Assembly (NCBI GenBank): GCA_963753845.1
Contig: CAVWEI010000026.1
Span: forward strand, 186,001-250,000
Direction: 5' to 3'
DNA length: 64,000 bases
Source: Thiosocius sp963753845
GTDB lineage: Bacteria > Pseudomonadota > Gammaproteobacteria > Chromatiales > Chromatiaceae
Numbering within the stretch: the stretch's first letter is position 1; every line of letters begins with the position of its first letter. The notes beneath the pieces were generated by a model. That model did no database searches. It was not told the origin of the DNA and was given only the letters and a program-made list of their open reading frames with translations. Positions 1 through 7,520 of the stretch are shown piece after piece. Both the position numbers and the translations under genes were made by a program.

Positions 1-2
1 GT

Positions 3-692
3 GAATGGAAAATCGGCAGGGCGGAATTCGCATTGCGGGGAAATGAGTCCGGGCAGACACAGTCACTCTTGACCCGATATCGTGCAGCCGGACAGGTGGC
101 GATCGTCCTGAGTGACGGCCGGGGCAACGGCGCCGTGTTCGCATTGCGCGACCGCATCCGTCCAGGGGCGGCGGCCCTGGTCCAGGCGCTACGTGATCAG
201 GGCGTTAAACGCATCGTGCTGTTGAGCGGTGACAGCCAGGCAAGTGTCGAGCGCTTCGCCGCCGACCTGGTCTTCGACGAGGTCCTTGGCGACCTCAAGC
301 CCTCCGACAAACTGCGCTGGATCCGCGCGCGCCAGGCCCGGGGTGACCGCGTGGCCATGGTTGGCGACGGCATCAATGACGCGCCGACGCTGGCCTCGGC
401 CGACGTATCCGTATCCTTCGCACATGCGACCGAACTGGCACAGGTCAACAGCGGCCTGCTGGTACTCGGCAGCGAACTCGGCGTGATCGGTGAAATGCGG
501 GGACTGGCCGGAAAGATACGGCGCATCATCCGCCAGAACCTGATCTGGGCCGCCAGTTACAATTTCCTTGCCGTGCCAGCCGCGGCACTCGGACTCATCG
601 CACCATGGGGTGCCGCAATCGGCATGTCGCTCAGTTCGCTGCTGGTAGTGGCAAACGCATTGCGCCTGCGCGGCAGCGGGCCGGTTGGATGA
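3..692 (+). CDS. Metal-transporting P-type ATPase, C-terminal part (5' cut by window edge)
   Basis: The reading frame is open from the first bases, so the gene starts upstream of the window. What remains is the end of the P domain and the last membrane pair of a P1B-type heavy-metal ATPase. Visible are the hinge motif MVGDGINDAP, the preceding LSGD segment, and a C-terminal hydrophobic hairpin (SYNFLAVPAAALGLIAPWG onward). The family pumps Cu+ or other soft metals out of the cytoplasm using ATP. The CPx motif that would set the metal lies outside the window. A cytochrome oxidase operon follows on the same strand after about 350 bp, so a copper-supply role of the FixI/CcoI or CtpA kind is plausible. 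That role is inference. Confidence 0.9.
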   Translation, partial: EWKIGRAEFALRGNESGQTQSLLTRYRAAGQVAIVLSDGRGNGAVFALRDRIRPGAAALVQALRDQGVKRIVLLSGDSQASVERFAADLVFDEVLGDLKPSDKLRWIRARQARGDRVAMVGDGINDAPTLASADVSVSFAHATELAQVNSGLLVLGSELGVIGEMRGLAGKIRRIIRQNLIWAASYNFLAVPAAALGLIAPWGAAIGMSLSSLLVVANALRLRGSGPVG

Positions 693-1049
693 GAAACAGA
701 AACCGCTGACTATCTGACCCTCCGCAGCGCGGCTGGTGGGTCGTCGATTGTGGCCGCTCAGGGCATCCGGAACCAACCCTCACCAAAAGCCTAACCCAGG
801 TTAATACTCTTCATAACCAATCACTTATAAAAACAAAAACCTTCAAAACGTCCCCCTTTCAGTATATCTTTCCCCCTCGTTTGGCCGATGATCGCCGTTT
901 AGAACAACACCAAGGCGCCGGATTCGAGTCTCTGCCAAGCGACGAAGCCACAACCAGATCAGCCGACCCGCTCGCCAATTCGCAAAAGCACCCCAGCTTT
1001 GCCTGACGAAACCGTCCGCTGCCAAGTGATTGAAAACCGGAGACTGAAA
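693..1049 (+). other. Intergenic region upstream of the oxidase operon
   Basis: 357 bp with no convincing gene. An AT-rich stretch at about 795-845 is the likeliest place for the oxidase promoter, but I could not fix -35/-10 boxes. The ORFs that cross this region on the minus strand look like shadows. Confidence 0.4.
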
Positions 1050-1202
1050 ATGACCGAACTGTCGGAAGAAGAACAAAGGCGCATCCTGGAGGCACCTCCG
1101 AGAGGCACCTGGGCGCTGATCCTGACGATCGGCATTGCGATGCTGGTGGCCTGGCTGTATTTCTTCTTCGGCCTGTTCATGTCGCATGGGCCGGTGGCCT
1201 AG
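1050..1202 (+). CDS. Small single-pass membrane protein, probable accessory subunit of ba3-type oxidase
   Basis: A 50-residue protein with a charged N-terminus (MTELSEEEQRRILE) and one transmembrane helix at about residues 21-43. It sits 15 bp upstream of the oxidase subunit II gene. A GGAG ribosome site precedes the ATG at 1050, which I prefer to upstream in-frame starts. Tiny one-helix subunits (subunit IIa/CbaD-like) are usual in B-type haem-copper oxidases. The assignment rests on size, topology and position, not on a recognised motif. Confidence 0.7.
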   Translation: MTELSEEEQRRILEAPPRGTWALILTIGIAMLVAWLYFFFGLFMSHGPVA

Positions 1203-1217
1203 GGAGGAGCAAGAAAG

Positions 1218-1700
1218 ATGCACGTCGATCCACTCGAGAAAAAATGGATGTATGTCATCGGGGTCATCACGATAGTCATGCTGGCCTCCATGACCTACGC
1301 GGCCGTGATCATGAACATGCACCCGCCAAGCAACGTCGAAACCATCGACCCGAAGACCCTGCACCTGTCGGGCGAGTTTGCCGAAGACAATCTTGGCGCC
1401 ACGACCAACCCCGATGGCTCAATCACGGTCCGCATGGTGGCTGCACGTTACTCGTTTTACCCCCAAATGATCGAAGTCCCGATGGACACAGACGTCACCT
1501 TCCGGATCACCAGCCCCGACATCGTGCATGGCGTACACGTGCCGTTCACCAACATGAGCACCATGGTGATCCCCGGCTATATCTCGGAGGTCACGACCAG
1601 GTTCAATCGTGAAGGCGAATCACAGTTCCTGTGCAACGAATACTGCGGTCTTGGTCATGACTACATGTGGTCCAAGCTGAAGGTCGTACCCAAGGGCTGA
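1218..1700 (+). CDS. Cytochrome c oxidase subunit II, ba3-type (CuA protein)
   Basis: 160 residues: one N-terminal membrane anchor (about 11-33), then a periplasmic cupredoxin domain. The binuclear CuA site is complete: His104, then Cys139, Cys143, His147 and Met150 in CNEYCGLGHDYM. Having one helix instead of two, and the short length, are typical of B-type (ba3) oxidases. It takes electrons from cytochrome c and passes them to subunit I. A strong GGGAGGAG ribosome site precedes the ATG. The subunit I gene follows after about 35 bp. Confidence 0.93.
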   Translation: MHVDPLEKKWMYVIGVITIVMLASMTYAAVIMNMHPPSNVETIDPKTLHLSGEFAEDNLGATTNPDGSITVRMVAARYSFYPQMIEVPMDTDVTFRITSPDIVHGVHVPFTNMSTMVIPGYISEVTTRFNREGESQFLCNEYCGLGHDYMWSKLKVVPKG

Positions 1701-1735
1701 ACAGCCACTGTCACAAGGAATTCGGGAAAAATAAT

Positions 1736-3355
1736 ATGTACGACAAATCGAAATCGGTGGCGCTCGCAAATCTCTGGGTCGCGTTCGCTGCATTTATCGT
1801 CGCCATGGTGCTTGGCCTGTACCAGGTCATGAACCGCAGCGGCCTGTTCCCGGAGATCGAATCGCACGAACTGTACTTCGCATCGGTATCCACCCACGGT
1901 GTGTTGATGGGCTTCGTGCTCACCACCTTCTTCATCATGGGTTTCGGCTACTACACCGCCACAGCGACCCTGAAACGCCCGCTCTGGAACAAAGGACTGG
2001 CATGGGTCGCGTTCTTCGTCGCCCTGGGCGGCACCGTAATGGCGGCGATCCCGCTGCTGACGGGCAAGGCCTCGGTACTCTACACATTCTACCCCCCGCT
2101 GATGGCCCACCCGATGTTCTACATAGGCGCAACCCTGCTGGTGGTGGGCTCCTGGATCTGGTGCCTGGAGATGATCATGTCGGTGATCACGTGGAAGCGT
2201 GACAACCCCGGCAAGGTGGTGCCACTCGCCATGTACGGCACCACCGCCAATGCGATCATGTGGCTGTGGACCAGCGCCGGTGTCGGCATCGAGATGTTGT
2301 TCCAGCTGATTCCCTGGTCACTCGGCCTGATGGATACCATCGACCCCGGCCTGTCACGGACCCTGTTCTCCTGGACCCTGCACGCCATCGTGTACTTCTG
2401 GCTGTTCCCGGCCTACATCGCGATGTACACCATCCTGCCCAAGCTGGCGGGCGGACGCCTGTTCAGTGACGAAATGGCGCGTGTTGCCTTCATCATGCTG
2501 CTGGTGATCAGCGTGCCGATCGGCTTCCACCACCTCTATATGGACCCGCAGCAGGCTGCCGGCTTCAAGTTCCTGCACATGCTGGGCACCTTTGCGGTCG
2601 CGGTACCGACCCTGCTGACCGGCTTCACCGTACTGGCCTCGCTCGAAGGCGCCGGCCGTCTGCGCGGTGGCAAGGGTCTGTTCGGCTGGATCGTAGCACT
2701 TGACTGGAAAGAGCCAATGGTGGTCGCGGGCATGCTCGCGCTGTTCATGCTGATCGCCGGCGGTTTCGGCGGCATGATAAATGCCAGCTATATGATGAAC
2801 TCTATGGTACACAACACCCAGTGGGTCACCGGGCACTTCCACCTGATCTTCGCCGGCACCACGGTCATCATGTACCTGGCTACCGCCTACCACCTGTGGC
2901 CAAAGCTGACAGGCCGCCGCCTTGCATCACGCGGCATGGCGGTGCTGCAGCTGTGGCTGTGGACCATCGGCATGCTGGTTCTGACCATGCCCTGGCACGG
3001 CCTGGGCCTGTTGGGCCAGCCGCGCCGGATCTCTTCCACGCCGTATGACTCGCCCCTGGTCGCGCAGTGGGATCCCTACGAACTGGTGATGATCATTGGT
3101 GGTGCCATTCTCGTGTTCTCCGCCCTGCTGTTCGTCCTCAACCTGCTGCTCTCCCACGTCACCAAAAAGGCCGACAACATCAGTGACGACGACTGGGCCG
3201 TTGCGGTCTACCCGCCGATGAGCGTCCCCAGGTCGATGAACGGCTTCGCCTTGTGGAACGGGATCGTCGCCGTCTGGATGGTCGTTGCTTATGGCATACC
3301 CATCGTCCAGTTGCTGATCATGGATGCACCTGGCTCAATGCCCTGGGGGTACTGA
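1736..3355 (+). CDS. Cytochrome c oxidase subunit I, ba3-type
   Basis: 539 residues with about 13 membrane helices. This is the catalytic subunit that reduces O2 to water and pumps protons. Visible ligands: His54 in STHGVLMGF for low-spin haem, His216 in WTLHAIVYFW with Tyr220 four residues on (the cross-linked His-Tyr), His265-His266 in FHHLYMD for CuB, and His367/His369 in GHFHL for the two haems. I chose the ATG at 1736 because the longer frame overlaps subunit II and adds sequence unlike the family. B-type oxidases usually have high O2 affinity, which fits a microaerophilic sulfide or hydrogen oxidiser. Confidence 0.93.
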   Translation: MYDKSKSVALANLWVAFAAFIVAMVLGLYQVMNRSGLFPEIESHELYFASVSTHGVLMGFVLTTFFIMGFGYYTATATLKRPLWNKGLAWVAFFVALGGTVMAAIPLLTGKASVLYTFYPPLMAHPMFYIGATLLVVGSWIWCLEMIMSVITWKRDNPGKVVPLAMYGTTANAIMWLWTSAGVGIEMLFQLIPWSLGLMDTIDPGLSRTLFSWTLHAIVYFWLFPAYIAMYTILPKLAGGRLFSDEMARVAFIMLLVISVPIGFHHLYMDPQQAAGFKFLHMLGTFAVAVPTLLTGFTVLASLEGAGRLRGGKGLFGWIVALDWKEPMVVAGMLALFMLIAGGFGGMINASYMMNSMVHNTQWVTGHFHLIFAGTTVIMYLATAYHLWPKLTGRRLASRGMAVLQLWLWTIGMLVLTMPWHGLGLLGQPRRISSTPYDSPLVAQWDPYELVMIIGGAILVFSALLFVLNLLLSHVTKKADNISDDDWAVAVYPPMSVPRSMNGFALWNGIVAVWMVVAYGIPIVQLLIMDAPGSMPWGY

Positions 3356-3360
3356 CAGAC

Positions 3361-4086
3361 ATGAAAATGTATAGAAATATTCTATTTATCGCCGCCCTTG
3401 CCCCGTTGTCCCCGGCGCAGACCGCGCCTTCGTCCAACGTGGCATGGACCGTACCTACCCGGATGCTGGTCCAAAAGGCCGACCCGGCGATCGGCGAGGA
3501 ACTCGAAACGGTCGAGACCGAAGACGTCAACGCCTGCACCGATTGCCACGGCAAAGGCGGCGGCGAACCCGATCGCGACAAGCACCCCGTGCTTGCGGGT
3601 CAGGTCGCGGCTTACACCTACAAGCAACTGCGTGACTACAAGGACGGCAGCCGCGATAACCGCCGGATGGCAGAGACGGTCGAGCGCCTGACCGACGAAC
3701 AGCTGGCAGCGCTTGCCGCCTGGTACGCAGAGCAGCCCATGGCAAAGGTGGAAGTGGATGAGGACGAAAAAGTCAGCGAGGACACCATCAAACTGGTGTT
3801 TCGTGGTGACAAGACCCGGCTCATCCAGCCCTGTGCCTCCTGTCACGGCCCGCGGGGCGAAGGCGCGATCATCGACGTCCCGGCAATCGCCGGCCAGAAT
3901 GTGAAATATTTCGTCGATACGATGAAAGACTACGCCAAAGACGCTCGCACCAACGACGTCTACAGTCGCATGCGAATCATCGCGAAATCGCTGACCCGCG
4001 ATGAAATCAATGAATTGGCCGTCTATTACGCTAAGATGGGCAATCAGGGGGGTGACGGCGGCCTCTTCCAGGCCTTCGCCAATTGA
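3361..4086 (+). CDS. Periplasmic dihaem cytochrome c (c4-like)
   Basis: 241 residues with a short signal peptide (about 1-20) and two haem c sites: Cys59-Cys62-His63 (CTDCH) and Cys158-Cys161-His162 (CASCH). Each heads a class I cytochrome domain ending in a WYA or YYA helix. The gene starts 5 bp after oxidase subunit I, so it is probably co-transcribed and is a likely electron donor to that oxidase. Two-domain c4 cytochromes are common donors to ba3 and cbb3 oxidases. The acidic linker VEVDEDEKVSED lies between the domains. Confidence 0.88.
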   Translation: MKMYRNILFIAALAPLSPAQTAPSSNVAWTVPTRMLVQKADPAIGEELETVETEDVNACTDCHGKGGGEPDRDKHPVLAGQVAAYTYKQLRDYKDGSRDNRRMAETVERLTDEQLAALAAWYAEQPMAKVEVDEDEKVSEDTIKLVFRGDKTRLIQPCASCHGPRGEGAIIDVPAIAGQNVKYFVDTMKDYAKDARTNDVYSRMRIIAKSLTRDEINELAVYYAKMGNQGGDGGLFQAFAN

Positions 4087-4122
4087 TCTGCGTCAAATGC
4101 GGATGTATCCGGGTTGTATAAA
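4083..4122 (+). promoter_or_regulatory. Candidate FNR/ANR-type promoter for fccAB
   Basis: TTGATCTGCGTCAA at 4083-4096 matches the FNR palindrome TTGAT-N4-ATCAA at 9 of 10 bases. TATAAA at 4117-4122 fits a -10 box. A start near 4130 would put the palindrome centre at about -41, the class II activator position. A second copy of AATTGATCTGCGT lies at 4121-4133. The site overlaps the stop codon of the upstream cytochrome gene. Not tested; based on motif and spacing only. Confidence 0.5.
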
Positions 4123-4211
4123 TTGATCTGCGTTTTATAAAAGAACGGCCCGTCCGCTTATCGGGCCTAGAACGAAGAACCATTCCATTGAAAGAGAAAC
4201 CAGGAGGAACT

Positions 4212-4793
4212 ATGGGCTGCAACAAGAAGGCGCTTGTCGCGCTGATCGGCTCTGTCTTTATGGTCGGCACCACACAGGTGCTGGCTGAACCCACCGCAAC
4301 AATGATGGCCAATACCTGTGCCGGGTGTCACGGCACTGCGGGCCAGAGTGTCGGCCCCGCATCACCGAATCTGGCCGGCATGTCCGCGAGCTATTTCAAC
4401 GATTCCATGAAAGGCTTCATAGAAGGCACCCGCCCCGCAACGATCATGAACCGCATCGCCAAAGGCTACAGCGAGGAACAGATCGAATCGATGGGCGAAT
4501 ACTTTGCCTCCCTGCCCGTATACAAGGCGGATGTCCCGCATGACGCGGCAATGGCCAAGGCCGGTGCCGAGGTCTATGACAAAGGCTGTGCCAAGTGTCA
4601 CGACGAGAACGGTGCCCTGCCGGATGACGATGCCGGTATTCTGGCGGGTCAGTGGCTGCTGTATCTGCAGTACTCGATGGAAGACTTCCAGAGCGGACAT
4701 CGCGAGATGCCCAAAAAGATGAAAAAGCAGGTTGAGAAGCTGGATGAGGCTGAGATCCAGTCTGCGTTGAACTTCTTTGCCAGCCAGAAGTAA
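4212..4793 (+). CDS. fccA: Flavocytochrome c sulfide dehydrogenase, dihaem cytochrome subunit
   Basis: 193 residues with a signal peptide cut near Ala26 and two haem c motifs, Cys36-Cys39-His40 (CAGCH) and Cys126-Cys129-His130 (CAKCH). It is a two-domain cytochrome of the FccA/SoxE type. It takes electrons from the FAD subunit encoded 17 bp downstream and passes them to soluble cytochromes during sulfide oxidation. An AGGAGG site 5 bp before the ATG fixes the start. The preceding intergenic region carries a possible FNR-type promoter, so expression may respond to oxygen. Confidence 0.9.
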   Translation: MGCNKKALVALIGSVFMVGTTQVLAEPTATMMANTCAGCHGTAGQSVGPASPNLAGMSASYFNDSMKGFIEGTRPATIMNRIAKGYSEEQIESMGEYFASLPVYKADVPHDAAMAKAGAEVYDKGCAKCHDENGALPDDDAGILAGQWLLYLQYSMEDFQSGHREMPKKMKKQVEKLDEAEIQSALNFFASQK

Positions 4794-4810
4794 TCAGGGG
4801 GAATAAAACA

Positions 4811-6082
4811 ATGGCAAATTTCACACGTAGAAAGTTTCTCAAAGTTGCCGGTGGTGCGGCAGCTGTAAGTACAATCGGCTTCCCCGCGATCATTGGCGCG
4901 GCCGGTAGCAAGAAGGTCGTCATCGTCGGCGGTGGCGTCGGTGGTGCAACCACCGCCAAGTACATCCGCATGGCCGATCCATCGATCGACGTCACGCTGA
5001 TCGAGCCCAACGCCGAGTATTACACCTGTTTTATGAGCAACGAGGTCCTGTCCGGTCATCGCACGATGGATTCCATCAAGGTGACCTACGACGGCCTGCG
5101 CGGTCACGGCGTCAACGTGGTGCATGACACCGTCACCGACATCGATGCAGCCGGCAAGAAGGTCATGACCGCTGGCGGCAAATCCTTCGAGTACGACCGC
5201 TGCGTGGTTTCTCCCGGCATCTCGTTCGAGGACAACATCGAGGGCTACGATGCGGCCGCCATGGAGAAGATGCCGCACGCCTGGAAGGCCGGTGAGCAGA
5301 CCGTACTGCTGCGCAAGCAGCTCGAGGCCATGCCCGACGGTGGCGTGGTCGCGATCGCGGCCCCACCTAACCCGTTCCGTTGCCCGCCCGGGCCGTACGA
5401 GCGTGCCTGCCAGATCGCCATGTACCTGCAGGCCAAGAAGCCCGCGTCCAAGGTGCTCATACTGGACGCCAAGGACAAGTTCTCGAAGCAGGGACTGTTC
5501 ACCCAGGCGTTCGAGCGGCATCACGCCGGCATGATCGAGTGGATACCGGCGGAGAAAGGCGGCAAGGTGACCCGTGTGGATGCGGCAAGCAACACGCTTT
5601 ACGTGGGCGATACGGCACACAAGGTCGCCGTAGCCAACGTGATCCCGGCACAGAAGGCCGCCGCCATCGCCAGCAAGGCCGGACTGACCGACGACAAGGG
5701 CTGGTGCCCGATCGACGGTCGTACCTTCGAGTCGACCATGCAGAAGGGCGTCCACGTCATCGGCGACGCCGCAATCTCGGGTCTTCCCAAGTCAGGCTAC
5801 TCCGCGAACTCCGAAGGCAAGGTTTGCGCCGCTGCCGTGGTTGACCTGCTGAACGGGCGCGAGCCGGGTGATCCTTCGTTGGTCAACACCTGCTACTCGA
5901 TCGTCGGTCCGAACGACGCCATTTCGGTTGCCATGGTCTACGCGCTGAAAGAAGGCAAGCTGGACAAGGTGGAAGGCGCAGGCGGCCTGACGCCAAAGGA
6001 CAGCAGCCCCGAAATGCGTGCCCGCGAGGTCAACTACGCATACAGCTGGTTCGACAACATCAAGAAAGACAGCTGGGGTTGA
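4811..6082 (+). CDS. fccB: Flavocytochrome c sulfide dehydrogenase, FAD subunit
   Basis: 423 residues. The N-terminus has a twin-arginine signal (TRRKFLK, then a hydrophobic stretch), consistent with Tat export of a folded flavoprotein. The dinucleotide-binding motif VVIVGGGVGG lies at about 36-45. Conserved family segments include YYTCFMSNEVL with Cys73 and CPPGPYERAC with Cys191 and Cys200. It oxidises sulfide to sulfur or polysulfide in the periplasm using FAD and a redox-active disulfide. fccA lies directly upstream and a strong terminator follows. Confidence 0.93.
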   Translation: MANFTRRKFLKVAGGAAAVSTIGFPAIIGAAGSKKVVIVGGGVGGATTAKYIRMADPSIDVTLIEPNAEYYTCFMSNEVLSGHRTMDSIKVTYDGLRGHGVNVVHDTVTDIDAAGKKVMTAGGKSFEYDRCVVSPGISFEDNIEGYDAAAMEKMPHAWKAGEQTVLLRKQLEAMPDGGVVAIAAPPNPFRCPPGPYERACQIAMYLQAKKPASKVLILDAKDKFSKQGLFTQAFERHHAGMIEWIPAEKGGKVTRVDAASNTLYVGDTAHKVAVANVIPAQKAAAIASKAGLTDDKGWCPIDGRTFESTMQKGVHVIGDAAISGLPKSGYSANSEGKVCAAAVVDLLNGREPGDPSLVNTCYSIVGPNDAISVAMVYALKEGKLDKVEGAGGLTPKDSSPEMRAREVNYAYSWFDNIKKDSWG

Positions 6083-6114
6083 TCCACGGCTGAATCTTTC
6101 GTGTCGAAAGTATG

Positions 6115-6139
6115 AAGGGCCCTGCGGGGCCCTTTTTTT
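6115..6139 (+). terminator. Rho-independent terminator after fccB
   Basis: The stem AAGGGCCC (6115-6122) and GGGCCCTT (6127-6134) closes a TGCG loop and is followed by a run of T to 6139. It ends the fccAB transcript about 33 bp after the stop codon. Confidence 0.9.
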
Positions 6140-6268
6140 GGCTCTGTCTGAGTTGAGTGTTGCAAAGGCGTAGACTGAAGGGGCGTCTCCTGAAAGGCGG
6201 CGCCATGAACAAACCGAGCGGCGGCTCGGGGTTGAAGTTCGAGGTCCGTAGACCTTCTGACAGTAGTT

Positions 6269-6303
6269 CGGGCTGTGCCCGACACCGGCAGGCGCAGCCT
6301 GCC
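6269..6303. repeat. Two adjacent small hairpins between fccB and hypE
   Basis: CGGGC-TGT-GCCCG (6269-6281) is followed by GGCAGGC-GCA-GCCTGCC (6287-6303). They lie between the convergent fccB and hypE genes. No T-run follows on the plus strand. They may help end the hydrogenase operon on the minus strand or be a dispersed intergenic palindrome. A short CTCTGCG-rich stretch at about 6350-6380 has no visible function. Confidence 0.5.
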
Positions 6304-6397
6304 CTACGGCTGCTCGATTAAGATTCCCCCCCGAAAAAAGCTCTTTGAACTCTGCGCTCCTCTGCGACCTCTGTGTCCCTTGACCCATGCGAAACCA

Positions 6398-7402
6398 TCA
6401 GCAGATACGCGGCAATGGGTCGTCCTCGAGTTCCTCCAGGATCCTCTCTCCACCCAACTCTGTAACCAGCACCACGCGCTCGCGTCCCTCGACGAATTCC
6501 CCGACACAGACGGCCTCCCGCCCCTGCGGCAATGCCCGCCAGGCCGAGAGCAGCCGGTCGGCCGCCTCTGCCGCGACGATCGCAACCACCCGCCCCTCGC
6601 AGGCCAGGAAAAGGGGATCGTAGCCGAGCATTTCGCACACCGAGTTCACGGCGTCGTGCACCGGGATGTCCTTCTGTTGCAGCCGCACCTGCAGCCCGGT
6701 TACATGCATCAATTCGTGCATCACGGTCGCCAGACCACCACGGGTCGGATCGCGCATGAACCGCAGGCCGGATACGGCACTGGCGGCCCGAGTCAATGGC
6801 AACACGTCGGCGGCATCCGATTGCAGATCGCCGCGCATGCCGAACTCCTCACGCGCCAGCATGACCGCAATGCCATGATCACCGACCGGGCCGCTGACCA
6901 GTATCCTGTCGCCGGCGCGGATGTGGCCAGTCGAAAGGTCCAGATCGGGGCTGGCGACACCCACACCCGTGGTGGCCAGATACAGGCCACCACCCTCGCC
7001 CCTACGCAACACCTTGGTGTCGCCGGCGACCACCGAGACTGCGGTCTCCGCCGCCGCACGCGCAATGGATGCCACCAGGCGATCGAGCAGTGCCACCTCG
7101 AGGCCCTCCTCGATGAAGGCATTGAGGGTGAGGAAGTATGGCGTCGCCCCGGACACGGCGAGATCGTTGCAGGTACCGTGCACCGCCAGTGTGCCGATAT
7201 CACCGCCCGGAAACTCCAGCGGCTGAACAGTGAACCCGTCGGTGGTGATCATCTGCCGTCCGGGCGGAAGTTCGATCGTCGCCGCGTCGACATGCACATC
7301 CAGCCGGCCGTTACCCAGATGACGCGCAAAGATCTCGTCTATCAACTCGCGCATTAGGCGTCCGCCATTGCCGTGGGCGAGGCTGATATGTGTGTCTTGC
7401 AA
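6398..7402 (-). CDS. hypE: Hydrogenase maturation protein HypE
   Basis: 334 residues from a TTG start at 7402 preceded by GGAG. Longer in-frame extensions do not resemble the family. The N-terminus (HISLAHGNGGRLMREL) and the glycine-rich ATP-binding PurM/AIRS fold are typical. The protein ends in PRIC; this last cysteine receives the carbamoyl group from HypF and HypE dehydrates it to the thiocyanate that supplies CN ligands of the NiFe site. It is the last gene of the minus-strand hydrogenase run. hypF is not in the window. Confidence 0.93.
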   Translation of the reverse strand: MQDTHISLAHGNGGRLMRELIDEIFARHLGNGRLDVHVDAATIELPPGRQMITTDGFTVQPLEFPGGDIGTLAVHGTCNDLAVSGATPYFLTLNAFIEEGLEVALLDRLVASIARAAAETAVSVVAGDTKVLRRGEGGGLYLATTGVGVASPDLDLSTGHIRAGDRILVSGPVGDHGIAVMLAREEFGMRGDLQSDAADVLPLTRAASAVSGLRFMRDPTRGGLATVMHELMHVTGLQVRLQQKDIPVHDAVNSVCEMLGYDPLFLACEGRVVAIVAAEAADRLLSAWRALPQGREAVCVGEFVEGRERVVLVTELGGERILEELEDDPLPRIC

Positions 7403-7520
7403 CTTCTTCTCCTGGGCGTCGAGAGATGGGATCAGGACGCAATGGTAGCGAACTGCAGATCCCGGGCAATGAAAAACCGCCGCCCGCTCTGCGCAGACGA
7501 CGGCTCGCTGTGACCAGGAA

